Source: Microdochium bolleyi (Eukaryota; Ascomycota; Sordariomycetes; Xylariales; Microdochiaceae). From it: a stretch of DNA of 64,000 nt. The notes under the pieces are model-generated. The model worked only from the letters and a program-made list of their open reading frames with translations, was not told the origin of the DNA and did no database searches. Below are positions 43,040 through 54,113 of the stretch, piece after piece. The position numbers and the translations under genes were made by a program. The DNA lies in assembly GCA_001566295.1 (NCBI GenBank), contig KQ964245.1:625524-689523 (forward strand), read 5' to 3'. Numbering within the stretch: position 1 is the first letter of the stretch; each line of letters starts with the position of its first letter.

Positions 43040-43865
43040 TTAGTACTCGGGAGACGGGTACCGCTCGCGAGCTTTCCGATACTCCTTGGAGTGCTTCTTC
43101 TCGGCCTTCGTCTTGAGAGATCTGCAAAGTCCTCTTGTTAGCAAATTGCGTTTTCGAATCTCAAGCAGTGGGAAATGTCAGGTCTCTAAAAATAGTAATC
43201 TCTTCTGGAGAAAATTCGCAGCTGTTCCGAACGACAAGTTTGCACTTACGTGACCTTTTTGCTCGTCCATTCGAGATCCGCGCGCACCTCCTCGGCGTCC
43301 TGCAGACCTTGTGTGAACCGCGCTCGCGACTTTGCCAGTCGCGCCTGGGCCTTGGCCTGCAGGTCGAGCAGCTCGCGGTGCTTGGCATTCAGGGCTCCAG
43401 AACTGCAAGGGCAATGATGTCAGCGTGTGTCTTCTTCCCGGTTTTACTCCAACCTCTGCCGGGAATGGGTCTGGGGAATTATGCTTACGCCTGAGCTTGC
43501 TTCACGAGAGAGCGATCCAATGGCGTGGGATCGAACGAGTCTGCGAACCGATCCTGGATGTACTCGTTGAAATCGACGCCACTGGCGCTGACATCTGAGT
43601 AGTCGCCGTTGATGCTGTTGGCGTACGAGTACGAGTCATGGGTGCTTGTGCCGTAGTAGTAGTTGCTGCCGCTGCCATTGGCGCTGCTGCCGTGGCTGTA
43701 ACGGTAGTCGCCGTAGGACGGCACACCAGAAGTGACGGAGGCGTCCCGCTCCTCGTCGGGTGGGGACGAGGAGTAAGTGGAGCCGGACGAGTTGTAGTTG
43801 TAAGCCGATTCCTTGGAGGGGATCGGAACCGCCGAGGAGGCGTAGTAGCTGCTGTAGGAGGCCAT
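43040..43865 (-). CDS. kxd1: KXD1, BORC/BLOC-1 subunit (KxDL-motif protein)
   Basis: Three exons, 43489-43865, 43250-43402 and 43040-43121, with introns of 86 and 128 bp (donors GTAAGC and GTAAGT, acceptors TGCAG). The product is 203 residues. The N-terminal half is Ser/Tyr/Gly-rich and disordered (YSSYYASS, YNYNSSGST). The conserved C-terminal half starts at DFNEYIQDRF and contains the helical KxDL-domain pattern HRELLDLQAKAQARL, then DAEEVRADLEWTSKKVTSLKTKAEKK, ending RYPSPEY. KxDL proteins belong to the BLOC-1/BORC complexes, which regulate endosome and lysosome/vacuole traffic. Fungal KXD1 is the usual name. Domain matching is good at the C-terminus; the Tyr-rich N-terminus is lineage variable. 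A TATA box lies at 44173-44182. Confidence 0.85.
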
Positions 43866-44172
43866 GGCTTGTGTATGGGCTGGTAGGTGTGGGTGGACTG
43901 GCGGTGTGCTAGTGTCGAGAGATGATTGGGCTTTGGGGAGCAGTGATGAGCAAGCGTTGGTGTCAGGCAGGCTAGCTGAACTCTTGTGTATGGGTGTCTG
44001 GATAATGGTGGAGTGTGTTGGGGTGAAGGAAGACTGTGAAGGCTCAAGGAAGTTCGAAGTGTGAATGGAGTATCACGATGATGCTTCGTGGAGGTTTAAG
44101 CAGCGACTGGGAGTTGCTGAAGATGGTGAGAAAAGGAAGAAGAATAAAATCCTTAAGCTCGTCAACAACGAG

Positions 44173-44182
44173 CCTTTTTATA
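44173..44182 (-). promoter_or_regulatory. TATA box upstream of KXD1
   Basis: On the minus strand this reads TATAAAAAGG, a strong TATA sequence, about 310 bp upstream of the KXD1 ATG. It would imply a 5' leader near 250 nt or a leader intron. It could alternatively serve an unannotated transcript. Confidence 0.4.
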
Positions 44183-47100
44183 CCCATCCAGGAGACCTAA
44201 AAGTCGTCTTCGGAACTAGAAGACCGTGTGCTCCTCCATCACCGAGGCGCTAGGCTTGCCCGTGGATGGGCGATGAGCAGACTCCATCCAACACCATTCG
44301 CTCGGCAGGGAATGACCCCGCTCGGCGATGGGATCATGGCCGGTATCGAAGCATAGACTAGAGCAGCCAAGTGCATAAAGGGGGAACAGTGGTGGCAAGG
44401 GTGGTCCTGTCTGCACGGCCTCGACAGTTGGTGATGAAAGAGCTGCAAATCTAGACTCAAAGTCGACGTGGGTAGGCGGCTTTCCATGATGCTAGATATG
44501 CCGATTGGCAGGGTTGCTGACTTTGGCTTCGGGTTCAAGTTTCCGGTGCTCGACACCAATAGAGCCAACAAATGGGAGGCATGGCCTTCGTGGGTCCGGA
44601 TATGATCCCAAGGACAGAATGCAGAATGCGTCTCTCGAATTGCGAGGGTGCATTCAAACGCAGACTCTTCAAAACAGTGCTAATATTCCGCTGTTTTTTG
44701 CGTTGCTGGGGAATACTACTTCCAGTAAAACTGAATGCCTCGGTCGAACCTGCAAGTCCAGTAAACCAGCTGAGACGCCATGTGCGAGTTTGACATATGC
44801 CGACAGGCTGGGGCCTTGGCTTTCGACGTGCATGCGTGCGTGGGATGCAAAAGCGGATTCCCAAGGCAGGGGACCTTGTTCCGGAGGGGGGTGTAGAAAG
44901 AGAGCAGGTTCCGGCTGCAGAAAATTGATAAAGTCGACTGAGATGAATACTTATTTTCCACCAGGAAGCAGAAAGTGGATCATTTATCCATTAGCTCCGT
45001 CCAGGCCTGGAAGTACTACAAAGATGATCAGCCTTGAAGCTCTGTAACACTTAAACGGCTTTACAGTCTGAGGGCGAAGTTTTCAGTAGCTGCGGAAGTA
45101 AACAGAGAGCCTCCTGCTGTCAGGTGCTACCGGCGAGGAGTTTGTTTCGGACGAGGCATCGCGGAAGAATTGGCGATGAGGTCGAACAACGGTGACAGTC
45201 GATCAATGGCAATCAAGAGAGTAATTTGTGCGCCTGTCCCAGATCTGGCAGATGTTGAGCCTTCGGTGAAGGTTGCATTGGGATCAACATCTGCTCCGAC
45301 ACTCAGAGTGGCTTCTCAGAAAGGCCACACTTGGGTCGTCATTGTCAGTCTTCTTCACTTGGCACGACATACATCCTTTGTGTATGACCTTTGAATGCTG
45401 CTCCTGCGTAATAGGATGATCGCCTAGATCGAGATGCTGAGTCTGTTTCCTCGCGACGATGGTGCCATTAGGGTACTTGCGCGTTGGCACAATCGAAGCG
45501 GCGCAAGCGGCCGGTCGGACCTGGTGAGAACGGGCAGCCGATGTCAGACGACGCAGGCAACAGCTCGTTGCAGCGTATGGATGAAGTCAGGTCCCAACGG
45601 CCGATGGGTACGATGTGACACTGGCTGGCCAGTTGCGTGTGTGGTCGGGCAGAAATGCAGCAGCCAGGCATAATTATGCCACGATGCGTTGTCAGGCTGG
45701 CAGGGGTGTTATTTGTGCCCGTCTTGCAGCCAATGTGGTTGCCAGCAGTGTCCACGAATTGATGGATGAGAGCGAATGAAGGCGCGAGAGGCCCTCGCCG
45801 GCCGAGACTGGTGAACACGGTGATTGTGGGAGCAAAGATGGGCCATCTTGGCAGCCCACACCCAAGTTCGATCGTGACTCTGAGAAAATATGTCGCAACT
45901 GTGGTTTGCTTGGTCGAAGTCCGGTGGTGCCATTTGGTGGACTCGGAAGACTGATGCTAGGGACAAACTGGCAAGGCCTGGCCGCTAGCCATGCAAGACA
46001 GGGGGATCAGACTTTGGCCGGCGTTGTCGCTGGGTCCCGACTCTTGAAGAGGGCGTCCAGGCAGAATGCCGGACGATGAGGCGAAGTTGGTGGTGGGAGG
46101 GGCATCATTGCCAGCCAAGGTCGTCCTCGGCAGACGGTTCGGGGAGTTGATGGTCGAGCAGGCTGCAGTGCTCCGGCCAGCTGGCCGACCCTGGTCAAGA
46201 ACCTTGCCTGGAACATGGGATCGGCCCTGTGGAAGAAGGCCAGGAGGGGTGTGATCCCAGCTCTGGAGACTGTGAAGGGAAAGGAAAAGAGCGGGCGAGC
46301 GTGGGAGAAGGCGAGTCTCGAGAGCGACTTCTCTGAATTTCGATTGGCTGGAAAATCCAAGACGCTGGCAGGAACCTTGGAAGGAGCCGGGGGTGCGACC
46401 GGGGCCGGCAGGAGCGACCCACGAGCTCGTCATGTGCTGCATTCAGAGTTCGCTCCATCGATGCCATGGTCCTTTGGCCTGCTTGCGAGAGGGGACTCGC
46501 TTCGGACTTGGTCGGTTGCACGAGTCGCTCCTCAGTCCAAGACCTCCTCTCGCGACGCACAAGAGCGCTCGCTCGTGGGCCACGGGGGCATGCGGGCTTG
46601 AGGGCACGAGAAAGCTCCGCTGCCAACCTTGAACGTGAAGTGTGCAGCGTCTCGCTCCGAGATGCGGCTCCGGGGTGCCCCCAACGACAATGGCATTGTC
46701 CAACCCCCAGGGCTCAATTCTCGTGCCTGCTCGGCCCACGCCGGTCAGCTTGCTGCCTCACCCCTCTACCTCCTCGACCCCCTCAGTGCCCCCCCGACAC
46801 TCCAAGCAAGCACCACCCCACAGCACCATCTCCCAAGCAGCCGCAACAGCTTCCCACGATCCGGCACGTGCTTCCTCGAGACCGTGTCTCTCTGTTTCTG
46901 CCTTGCTGCGCATGGCCTGTGGCCCCAGAACCATCGCTGACGTCGTGCAGTCCTCGAGTCCAGACTCACGGCATCCCCATCCGCCTGCGCCTGCAGTACG
47001 ACTCGGGACGACAATGACATGCTCCGAGGCAGGCAGGGCTGCTCTCGCTTGTGCGTCCCCAGGCAATCTCGCATGCGTCTGCAACGTCGCCATGTCTGCA

Positions 47101-50100
47101 CCAGGGTGGACTTGGAGTGTGGCTCGGTGCATGCACCGATGTGCTGGCTCCCCCCAGCCCGCGCAGTACTTTCCTCGAGCCGAGTCTCCCTCTTCAGGCA
47201 AAGATGTCCTTCCACAACCGCCGATGCTGGAATAGACACAAATTCTGGCACAAAGCCAGACCCCTCCGCTTCATCGACCGTCGGGTCTGTGCCAGTCTGG
47301 CCGGCCTTTGCGGATAAGTGGCCAGCCCTATCAGCAGTACATTCTCGCAGTGGCCCGACACCAGCCAACTCAGCTTCTTCGTGGACAACTTCTGATGCCT
47401 TCAGTCCGTTTATAACCAGTGACTGAATCAGCAAATATCACATTGCTTGATTGCCTACGAGATAGGCACTGCACATGCATAGCCGTTTTGTGTCCATTCC
47501 CTCGACACCATGGCCACACCCGTTGGCGTGCTCATGCAGGTCAATTTGTCTGGCCGAGGCCATCCACCACTTGCATTGAGCAGGCAAGGCCCGTGGTTTT
47601 CGGTGAATGACATGGGTCCTACTTGCCCAGGGCTCCTCTCGTTATCCGTCCACAGTGCTGGCTGCGAGAAGGACACTGCAGCATTACGTTACAAGACTGC
47701 ATGGTACCAGCTCTGGTTCCGGTGGCGATGGGCTTCTTAACCGGACGTGGTGAGGCACAACGTCACAGAGCCGGTCAAGGCCTTGCTCTCCGCTGGCACA
47801 AGCCGACTATGAAGATATGCAAATCAGAGCTGACACTCTCTGAACCTCCAGAATGACAGGGAGACTTTCTTCTTCCTTATCCCCGAGACTATCTTCGGAC
47901 GCTGGGGGGCACCCGCTGAGCTTGCCGATCATACAGCCTGCCGGTCTGCCTCGCCACTGCTGCAAGGACGTGCATGGAAACGCTCTCTGGCGTTGGGGAA
48001 AGTTTGCCGCTTCCAGGCCCTCCAGGCGGCAATGCAAGTTCTGCCTTCCAGCATGGCGTGTTGCCCTTACATATCGTCGGGTAGCATCACTGCTCGTTGA
48101 TTGTAGAGGATTGAAGTCGGGAGCTTTCCGATCTTGAGTTCCGTTGTGGCAGCTGGGATTCGGTGATCCGACCGCCGTAAGGCGTCGGTGGCGACACTGG
48201 AATGACTTGAACAAGACATCCCCTTTCTGAGGGGGCCATTGGTCACCGAGAAGTGCGGCTTGCTGTCTCCCTCTTTTTATAGCGTCTCTCTGTACCGTCT
48301 CGCAACTCAGGGCCCCAAGGGCTCGGCCCGGATTAATCCAGGTAGGGGACACGCCTGACGCCAGACGAAGCCACTCAAGCCGTGATTTGAGACCGCGGCG
48401 GTTATGCTTGCTAGCCACCAGCATGACAGATGTTGTGGGTGTCCGCATGGGTGGCCTCGTATGCGCAAGCTGCTTCTGGATCGGGTCCTCTTTCGGACCC
48501 TGAGGAAGATAGCTGAGAATGTACCGTCCAGCCGGGCGAGCGACGCAAGATTCGAGTACGAACACAGTGTATTCTTCGCGATATCTACCATAACGAGTGT
48601 TATGGTGTCCTTGCAGCTTGAGACCCAAATGTTATGCTTGTACACAAGTGGAAGTGCATATATGAAAAAGCCATCAAAATCTATGAGCGCCACCAATCAT
48701 CACTACAAACAAAACGTCCAAAGCACTGCCATGACACTAAGCATATCTCAATATTCCCCCCTTCAGTCTTTGCTTTCTTGCTCGTCGTCTGAATGGCGAA
48801 CTCTGAGCTCGACTGGCTCCGACATTACCTATCCTTAGCTCAAGATCCGCAGATACCTGATGTGGAGCACCGCATCGAGACGAAGCTCTATTGGGCCCAA
48901 AAAAGACCATTGACAGATTCGGTCATCACGGGAACATCTAAAATCAAATCCGCCGCTACAGACCCTTTGCATGGCTGATCACGACCTTGCCGTCCTCCTT
49001 AGAATATAGCACCCTGCTTGTTACCCTGGATTTCCTCTGCTTGCTCGATAGACGTTTGTGAAAGTATGCCATTCATGGCCTCGTTTCCGCCCATTGGTTT
49101 TGTTAATCTATCGCTCATCTTGAGACGGGACGACTCTCATACAGTCAAGGTCAAAGAAGATCCAGAGAACCCCAATACATAGTCTAAGAGACACTTACAG
49201 GCAACACATCTAGAATGCAAGTGTTGAAGTCAAAGTTTGTCTGGGGACAGAGCTAGGCAGCTATGACCAGTATAAAGAAACAGAGAGCCTGTGTTCGTCT
49301 AGAATCGGTGCCAGGACGAGCAGCACCAGAAGGACAAGCAACGAGCACCACCAGCATCACCACGGCCGAAAGGCTGACAAGAGAAAACACTCGGGCGTTC
49401 TCCGCCGCGAAGACCGTTCTTTGTTCTCTGTCTCTCTTTTTCTCCCCCTATGTGTCGAGACGGAATGAGCATTCCCCTGCCCAGGGGACGGAAAGTCAGT
49501 TCTTGCACCTCTTGGTCTTTGCCCCTTTACCCGGGGAATGTAAAGTTCTGAGGAGTTCTTGTCTCGATTCCCACCCCAAGTCCCCAATTCCATAGAACCA
49601 AGAAACCCAAAAAGAAACCTACCACTACCGAATTACCAGTCCCAGTCCCGTGAGGATTTTACACCTTCATGGGCTCCACAGTTTCTTGACGTCCAGTAGA
49701 CTATTTTGATGATTTATACCCTAGGGTATATAACGAAGCACCCTGTATTCTGCTTTCTCCCTCCACCATTTGTGTCTCGGATACCACCATACTGTAAACT
49801 CCACACCCTGCCACACAGACACGCGGAAAAGAAGAAAGAGAAGAAGAGAACAGAGCAGGCTTATCGAAGCGCTCACATAGAGACAAGGACCGAATTCACC
49901 CACTTGAAGACTTTTTTCATACCGAGAATGTCAAATGATAATACTCGATTGTATCTTTATTTCCCCTTTTTTCCACCAGAATCGCGAAATAGATGGTATA
50001 ATAATAGTGTAATAGGACAAAAGATCTAGGTCCGCCCACCTGCCCGTACATCCATCCGCCTTAGACCCGCCCTTTGTACCGCCCGTCGTTAAGTGCCCGA

Positions 50101-50114
50101 AAGCAATGCAAATG

Positions 50115-50132
50115 CCGCCGCCGCCGCCGCCC
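50115..50132. repeat. GCC trinucleotide microsatellite
   Basis: Six GCC units in the 3' flank of the diacylglycerol kinase gene. The surrounding sequence is not coding. Confidence 0.8.
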
Positions 50133-50315
50133 AGGGAGAGATTAAGAGAGATAATACACTGCAGACCATAAATACCGCCATCCGGACCCCAACCGTACCA
50201 AGAATAAAACATACAATCATTCCTCGTCCGTTCCGCAGATGTTCCCTCATTCCCCATCCTCCCTATCGTTTACCTCCCCACTACCTGGAGAGACTAGGAA
50301 AAACAGAAAAGAAAT

Positions 50316-51590
50316 TTACCCAAAGATCTTGAGGAACCCCCAGATCCCGACCCCACTGAGCACGGGTATCGTGAGGTTGTCGTCCCAGCCGAACACGTCG
50401 ACGACCTCGCTCGCGGCCGCGACGAGGCCGGACCACACGCTCAGCACGCCAAGCGCGAGCGGACCGGCGATGGTGCCCTGCGAGGGGGACAGCTGGAGCA
50501 GGCCCCTGACAGACTCCGGCAGCGACAGCACACCCTGGTACATGAACGGGTGGCTCTCGTCGCCGGGGAAGGGTCCCGTGACGGGCGCCAGGATGCCCCA
50601 GAACCAGCCCGCGGTCGCGACGCCGACCAGGAAGGCGGCGAACGAGCCCGCGAGCGACTTGCCCTTGCGGATGCGCGGCGTGTAGCGGCCGTACAGCCGC
50701 CCAAAGGTGCTGGCCGCGCAGTCGCACCACGAGAGCAGCATGACGGCGACGGTGCCGACGTCCTTGGGGAAGAAGTACAGGACAGTCCACGCGCCGAGGA
50801 GGTAGAAGATGACGCCGTTGTACCCGTCGTACTCGCTCTCGCGCATGAGCGCGCCCAGGAAGCGGACGTAGAGCCGGTTCAGGCTCGCATAGCGGTGGCG
50901 CAGGAAGTCCGTCGTCGCGATGGGGATGAGGCAGCCCATCAGCCAGGGCGTGACGGCCGAGGTCTGCGTACCGGATACGTACAGCCAGTACACGAGGAAC
51001 CCGATCGAGACGTGCAGGATCTTGCGGGGCACTTCGTGCTTGTGCACGAGGATCCGGAAGTGCCGGTGCACGGGGATCAGGCCGAGCGGGCTCGGGGAGC
51101 GGCTGAAGTCGCGCCAGCTCCAGGACGTGGGTTTGTTGGTGGTCGACGCGCCACCGACGCTGTTCGGCGGGGCGAGGTGGCCGTTGGATGTGACAACGGC
51201 GCCGTTGTCGAGCAGCTCGGCGGGCGACTCCTCGGGTATCGCGGCAGCTGCAGCGCTGTCACTGGCCTTGGTCTTGTTCTTGTCCTTGTTGCTCGCCCGC
51301 CTAGCCGAGCTGCTCGGGGTGAGCACGCCTACGGCCGCCCGCGCCTTCTTGGGACTTCGAGACCGTGTGCGGGCGCGCCGGAGCTCGGGGTCTGACTCGG
51401 GATCGGAGGACTCGGGGATCGGCGGGGTCGTGCCGGGCGTCTGCCGCCGCCGGGCAGCTGATCTGGTGGTCGGGCCAAAGTAGGCATCCTGGGCGGAGAG
51501 CTCGGACGGCGTGGGGCTGGGCGAGATGACTCGCGGGGTGGCCGGCACGACGGGGGCAGCGCCGGCGCTGGGGGAGGCGCGCGGTGGCAT
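50316..51590 (-). CDS. dgk1: CTP-dependent diacylglycerol kinase (Dgk1/dolichol kinase family)
   Basis: ER/nuclear-membrane enzyme that phosphorylates diacylglycerol to phosphatidate using CTP. One exon, 424 residues from the ATG at 51590. The open frame extends upstream to a GTG, but that is not a plausible start. The first 170 residues are a charged, Ser/Pro/Arg-rich cytosolic tail with SRSPKKARA. The membrane part begins at the conserved PRKILHVSIGFLVYWLYVSG, followed by DFLRHRYASLNRLYVRFLG, ESEYDGYNGVIFYLLGAW, LLSWCDCAASTFGRLYGRYTPRIRKGKSLAGS (the cytidylyltransferase/kinase-like CTP-binding core) and further hydrophobic helices to the end. Six or seven transmembrane segments are expected. 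Yeast Dgk1 controls nuclear-membrane growth opposite Pah1. The family is clear; the exact annotation as Dgk1 rather than a dolichol kinase rests on the motif order. Confidence 0.85.
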   Translation of the reverse strand: MPPRASPSAGAAPVVPATPRVISPSPTPSELSAQDAYFGPTTRSAARRRQTPGTTPPIPESSDPESDPELRRARTRSRSPKKARAAVGVLTPSSSARRASNKDKNKTKASDSAAAAAIPEESPAELLDNGAVVTSNGHLAPPNSVGGASTTNKPTSWSWRDFSRSPSPLGLIPVHRHFRILVHKHEVPRKILHVSIGFLVYWLYVSGTQTSAVTPWLMGCLIPIATTDFLRHRYASLNRLYVRFLGALMRESEYDGYNGVIFYLLGAWTVLYFFPKDVGTVAVMLLSWCDCAASTFGRLYGRYTPRIRKGKSLAGSFAAFLVGVATAGWFWGILAPVTGPFPGDESHPFMYQGVLSLPESVRGLLQLSPSQGTIAGPLALGVLSVWSGLVAAASEVVDVFGWDDNLTIPVLSGVGIWGFLKIFG

Positions 51591-52535
51591 GGTGTTGTGC
51601 GGGAAGAGCGGCAGGGCCGGGCAGCTGACGGCGCCGGTGAGGAGGAGTCGCAGGTCGTAGAAGCGCAAGGGCCAGTACTGGGCGTGGAGGAGGCCGTCGC
51701 GCCTAGAGCGGCGCGGCTGGTGGTGGGCGCTGAGGAGGGCGGCGATGGAGTCTGTGAGGGTCGAGGCTAGGGACGCGAGGGAATCCAGCGTGAAGGTTGG
51801 GTCGAGCGATGCAGCAGAGGTGGCCTCCACTGCATTGTCGTGTTGCGGGTGGCGGGCTGTGTGAGGGCAGAGTGGCACGGCTGCGGTCCGTGAGACGGAC
51901 ACGTGCGGGCTGGTGTGAAGATGACGACCCTCGGACAAGGTGGAAGAGCCGGGAAGGGCGGTCACAGGCTGGCAGGTGGGCTTAGTGCAGGCTCAGGTAA
52001 GTAGTTCCTGGCACTGCCCGCCTCGACATCGCGGGGCCTGGGCGGGCGGTGTTGGCAGGCAGCGACTGCCATGACATCAACCTCGAGACCCTGCCCGATT
52101 GTACCTGAAGGTACCTAGCACAGCCAACCAACTACAACACCATCCACTCACCACGAACAGGACAACAATACAACACGACACCAACTCGGCCGGGACCGTG
52201 AGCGACCCCTGCGGCCCTGCCTGTCACAATTAACCCGTTCCGGAAAGTGGACCACCACCCTGGAGATCTCGCAGACAAGGAACTTGGAGGCACGATCTCA
52301 ATGACACCTCGGCCCAGACCATCCGGCGCAGACAGGGCCTCCATCACGCCGCCTTAACCATCAGCTGAATGTATTCTCACTCATAAGACAGTTGACATAT
52401 TCTGGCCTTCCGCGAGTATTCCCCAACTCTTGAGGCAGTGTTGTACGCGATGGCCCATACAATAAAAAGTTTCACCAAGCCGGTGCAGCAAGAGACAAAA
52501 CCCCGAAAGACATACCTCGTGTCCCAGGCAGCCGC
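51591..52535. other. Intergenic region with dgk1 promoter
   Basis: About 950 bp between tandem minus-strand genes. The dgk1 upstream frame continues open to 51965 without an ATG, indicating GC-rich leader rather than extra protein. No TATA box or repeat stands out. Confidence 0.5.
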
Positions 52536-54113
52536 TCACATCACCGCACACCCACCCCTGCTCTCAAGCGCGTGGATCCGCTCCGTCAGCCGCCGGATGT
52601 CCTGCTCGTTCATCTGCCGCTCGTCCCGGAGCGTCTTCTGCAGCGCGTCGACCTGCCGCTGGTACTCCTCCCTAAGAGCCTCGATGACCGTCTTGCTCTC
52701 CTCGGCCGAGCTCTTGATCACTCTGTCCATCTCGGCCAGCTCGCGCTGGTGCTCCTCCTTCATCTGCAGGATCTGCTCCATCACCTTGCCGCCCGCCTTG
52801 GTGTCCTTGAGCGCCATGTTGTCCTTGCCCATCTCCTCCTGGAGCTGCAGGTAGAACGGCTCGTTCTTGAGCATGAGCGTGGCCACCTCGCGCGCAGACT
52901 CAAGTGTGCCGAGGTACCGCATCGTCTTGGCTTTGAATGCGTGAAGCATCAGCTTCCAGAACTTGTCCTTGAGCTCCTGCTCCCGCCGCGCGCCCTCTTC
53001 CTCGGTGACCTTGTCCCACATGCTCGTCGCGAGCACCACGTTCTTGAGGTTCTTCTCGCCCGTTAGATACCGGAACATCTCGAGGTTCTTGGTCGAATGG
53101 TGTGTCACGCGAGTGTCCGAGATCGGGTGCAGGTAGATGATGCCGGAGAGTTTCACTCCCTGCTTGTAGGCAGTCGCCAGATAGTCGGCAATCATCTGAA
53201 GCACCTCCGTATCGGACAGGTGCGTGTCGGAGAAGCCGGGTGTGTCGACAAAGCGTACAACCCGGCTGTTAATTTTGGTCTCGACGACCTGGATGTCACG
53301 TGTGCCTGAGGATGGTGTTAATGCTGGTGCTGCAGCTCGAGCAACTCGAGTGGAAATTTAGAGCGAGCAAGCTTACAGGAAGTGAGATCGTGACCGATCT
53401 TGAGGTCGTTGCGACCGGTGACCTTGGAGATGAACGTCGTCTTGCCAGACCCCGTCATGCTAGGATATCGCATGTCAGCATTGAGCGCATCTAAACACCC
53501 TCTATTCATGTCGAATGGAGAGACACTCGCTGCTAGAAGCAATCAGGGCTACTTACCCCATGACGGCGACCAGCGCGTCCTTCTCCCAGTACTTCTGATA
53601 CACAGACTTGGCGGACTTGACTCCCGGGACGCTGTCCATGAAGCTCGGCCCGCGGTGCAAATCCGACTGGGCAGGCTGCTGCTGCAACTTCGAGGAGGCT
53701 GGCAGAGTTGGTCCGTCCTGGTACGCCAGTGCCGACATGTACGAGTCCTCCAGGGAGTTTGACTGGCCAGGGTCAGCCATATGAACGGATCCAGGTGCAC
53801 CTTTGACAGTCGAGCCGTGGCTGCGTCTGCCCCACTCCTCATCGACGGCCGACATGGTCATCGGCGGGAGGTGTTGCAGCGAGATTTCGGATGCTTCTGA
53901 CAGGGTGGCGCTGCCTGTGAGATCTCCTTGCTGCGGCTGCTGCTGCGCACTGAGCGCGGTGTGGCCCCCCGACAGGGTGTCTCGAGACGACGAGGACATG
54001 TCCGACACAGCGGCACGGTCGTTGTCCCGGAGCCTGATGGTCGAGGCCCCGACGACATCGTAGTCATCGTCGTCGTCTGAGACGTAGTCTGGATTTCTTC
54101 TGAGCCGCGTCAT
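52536..54113 (-). CDS. AIG1/GIMAP-type GTPase with coiled coil and C-terminal CaaX box
   Basis: Three exons, 53557-54113, 53377-53459 and 52536-53305 (introns 97 and 71 bp, donors GTAAGT and GTAAGC, acceptors CCTAG and CTCAG), giving 469 residues. The first 180 residues are an acidic, Ser/Gln-rich disordered region. The G domain follows: G1 GMTGSGKTT (about 186-194, completed across intron 1), switch region LTSCTRDIQ, G3 DTPGF, then KLSGIIYLHPISD and NVVLATSMWDKV, where the TSMWD segment replaces the classical NKxD motif. This pattern fits fungal AIG1/G-domain proteins. A long Glu/Gln/Arg-rich coiled coil (about 370-460) ends in GGCAVM. The last four residues CAVM form a CaaX box expected to be farnesylated, so membrane attachment is likely. 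Role unknown; relatives act in immunity and membrane dynamics. Confidence 0.85.

Larger units (their letters stand above)
43866..50315. other. 6.4 kb gene-free interval
   Basis: The longest stretch without a supportable gene in the window. Many overlapping frames of 60-270 codons occur on both strands, especially 46000-47450 and 47800-48630, where they reflect GC-rich composition rather than a coding signature: candidate starts are often non-ATG and there are no conserved domains or splice pairs. I see no long tandem repeat, tRNA or transposon ends. The two sites that stand out are a TATA box serving KXD1 near 44180 and a TATA-like minus-strand run near 48272-48282. A GCC microsatellite (50115-50132) lies at the right end. 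Possible lncRNA or lineage-specific genes cannot be excluded. Confidence 0.4.

Noticed and set aside
46195..47450. Cluster of overlapping frames of 100-220 codons on both strands
   Set aside because: Several frames are open at once on both strands, which reflects base composition. None shows a domain, signal peptide or conserved start.
47807..48628. 273-codon minus-strand frame in the gene desert
   Set aside because: Begins at TTG, has mixed composition and no motif or repeat structure; first ATG would leave about 205 residues with no recognisable fold. Kept as uncertain rather than called.
51591..51965. Upstream extension of the dgk1 frame
   Set aside because: Open only to a GTG; the ATG at 51590 matches the likely natural start. 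The extra residues are low-complexity and unlike family N-termini.
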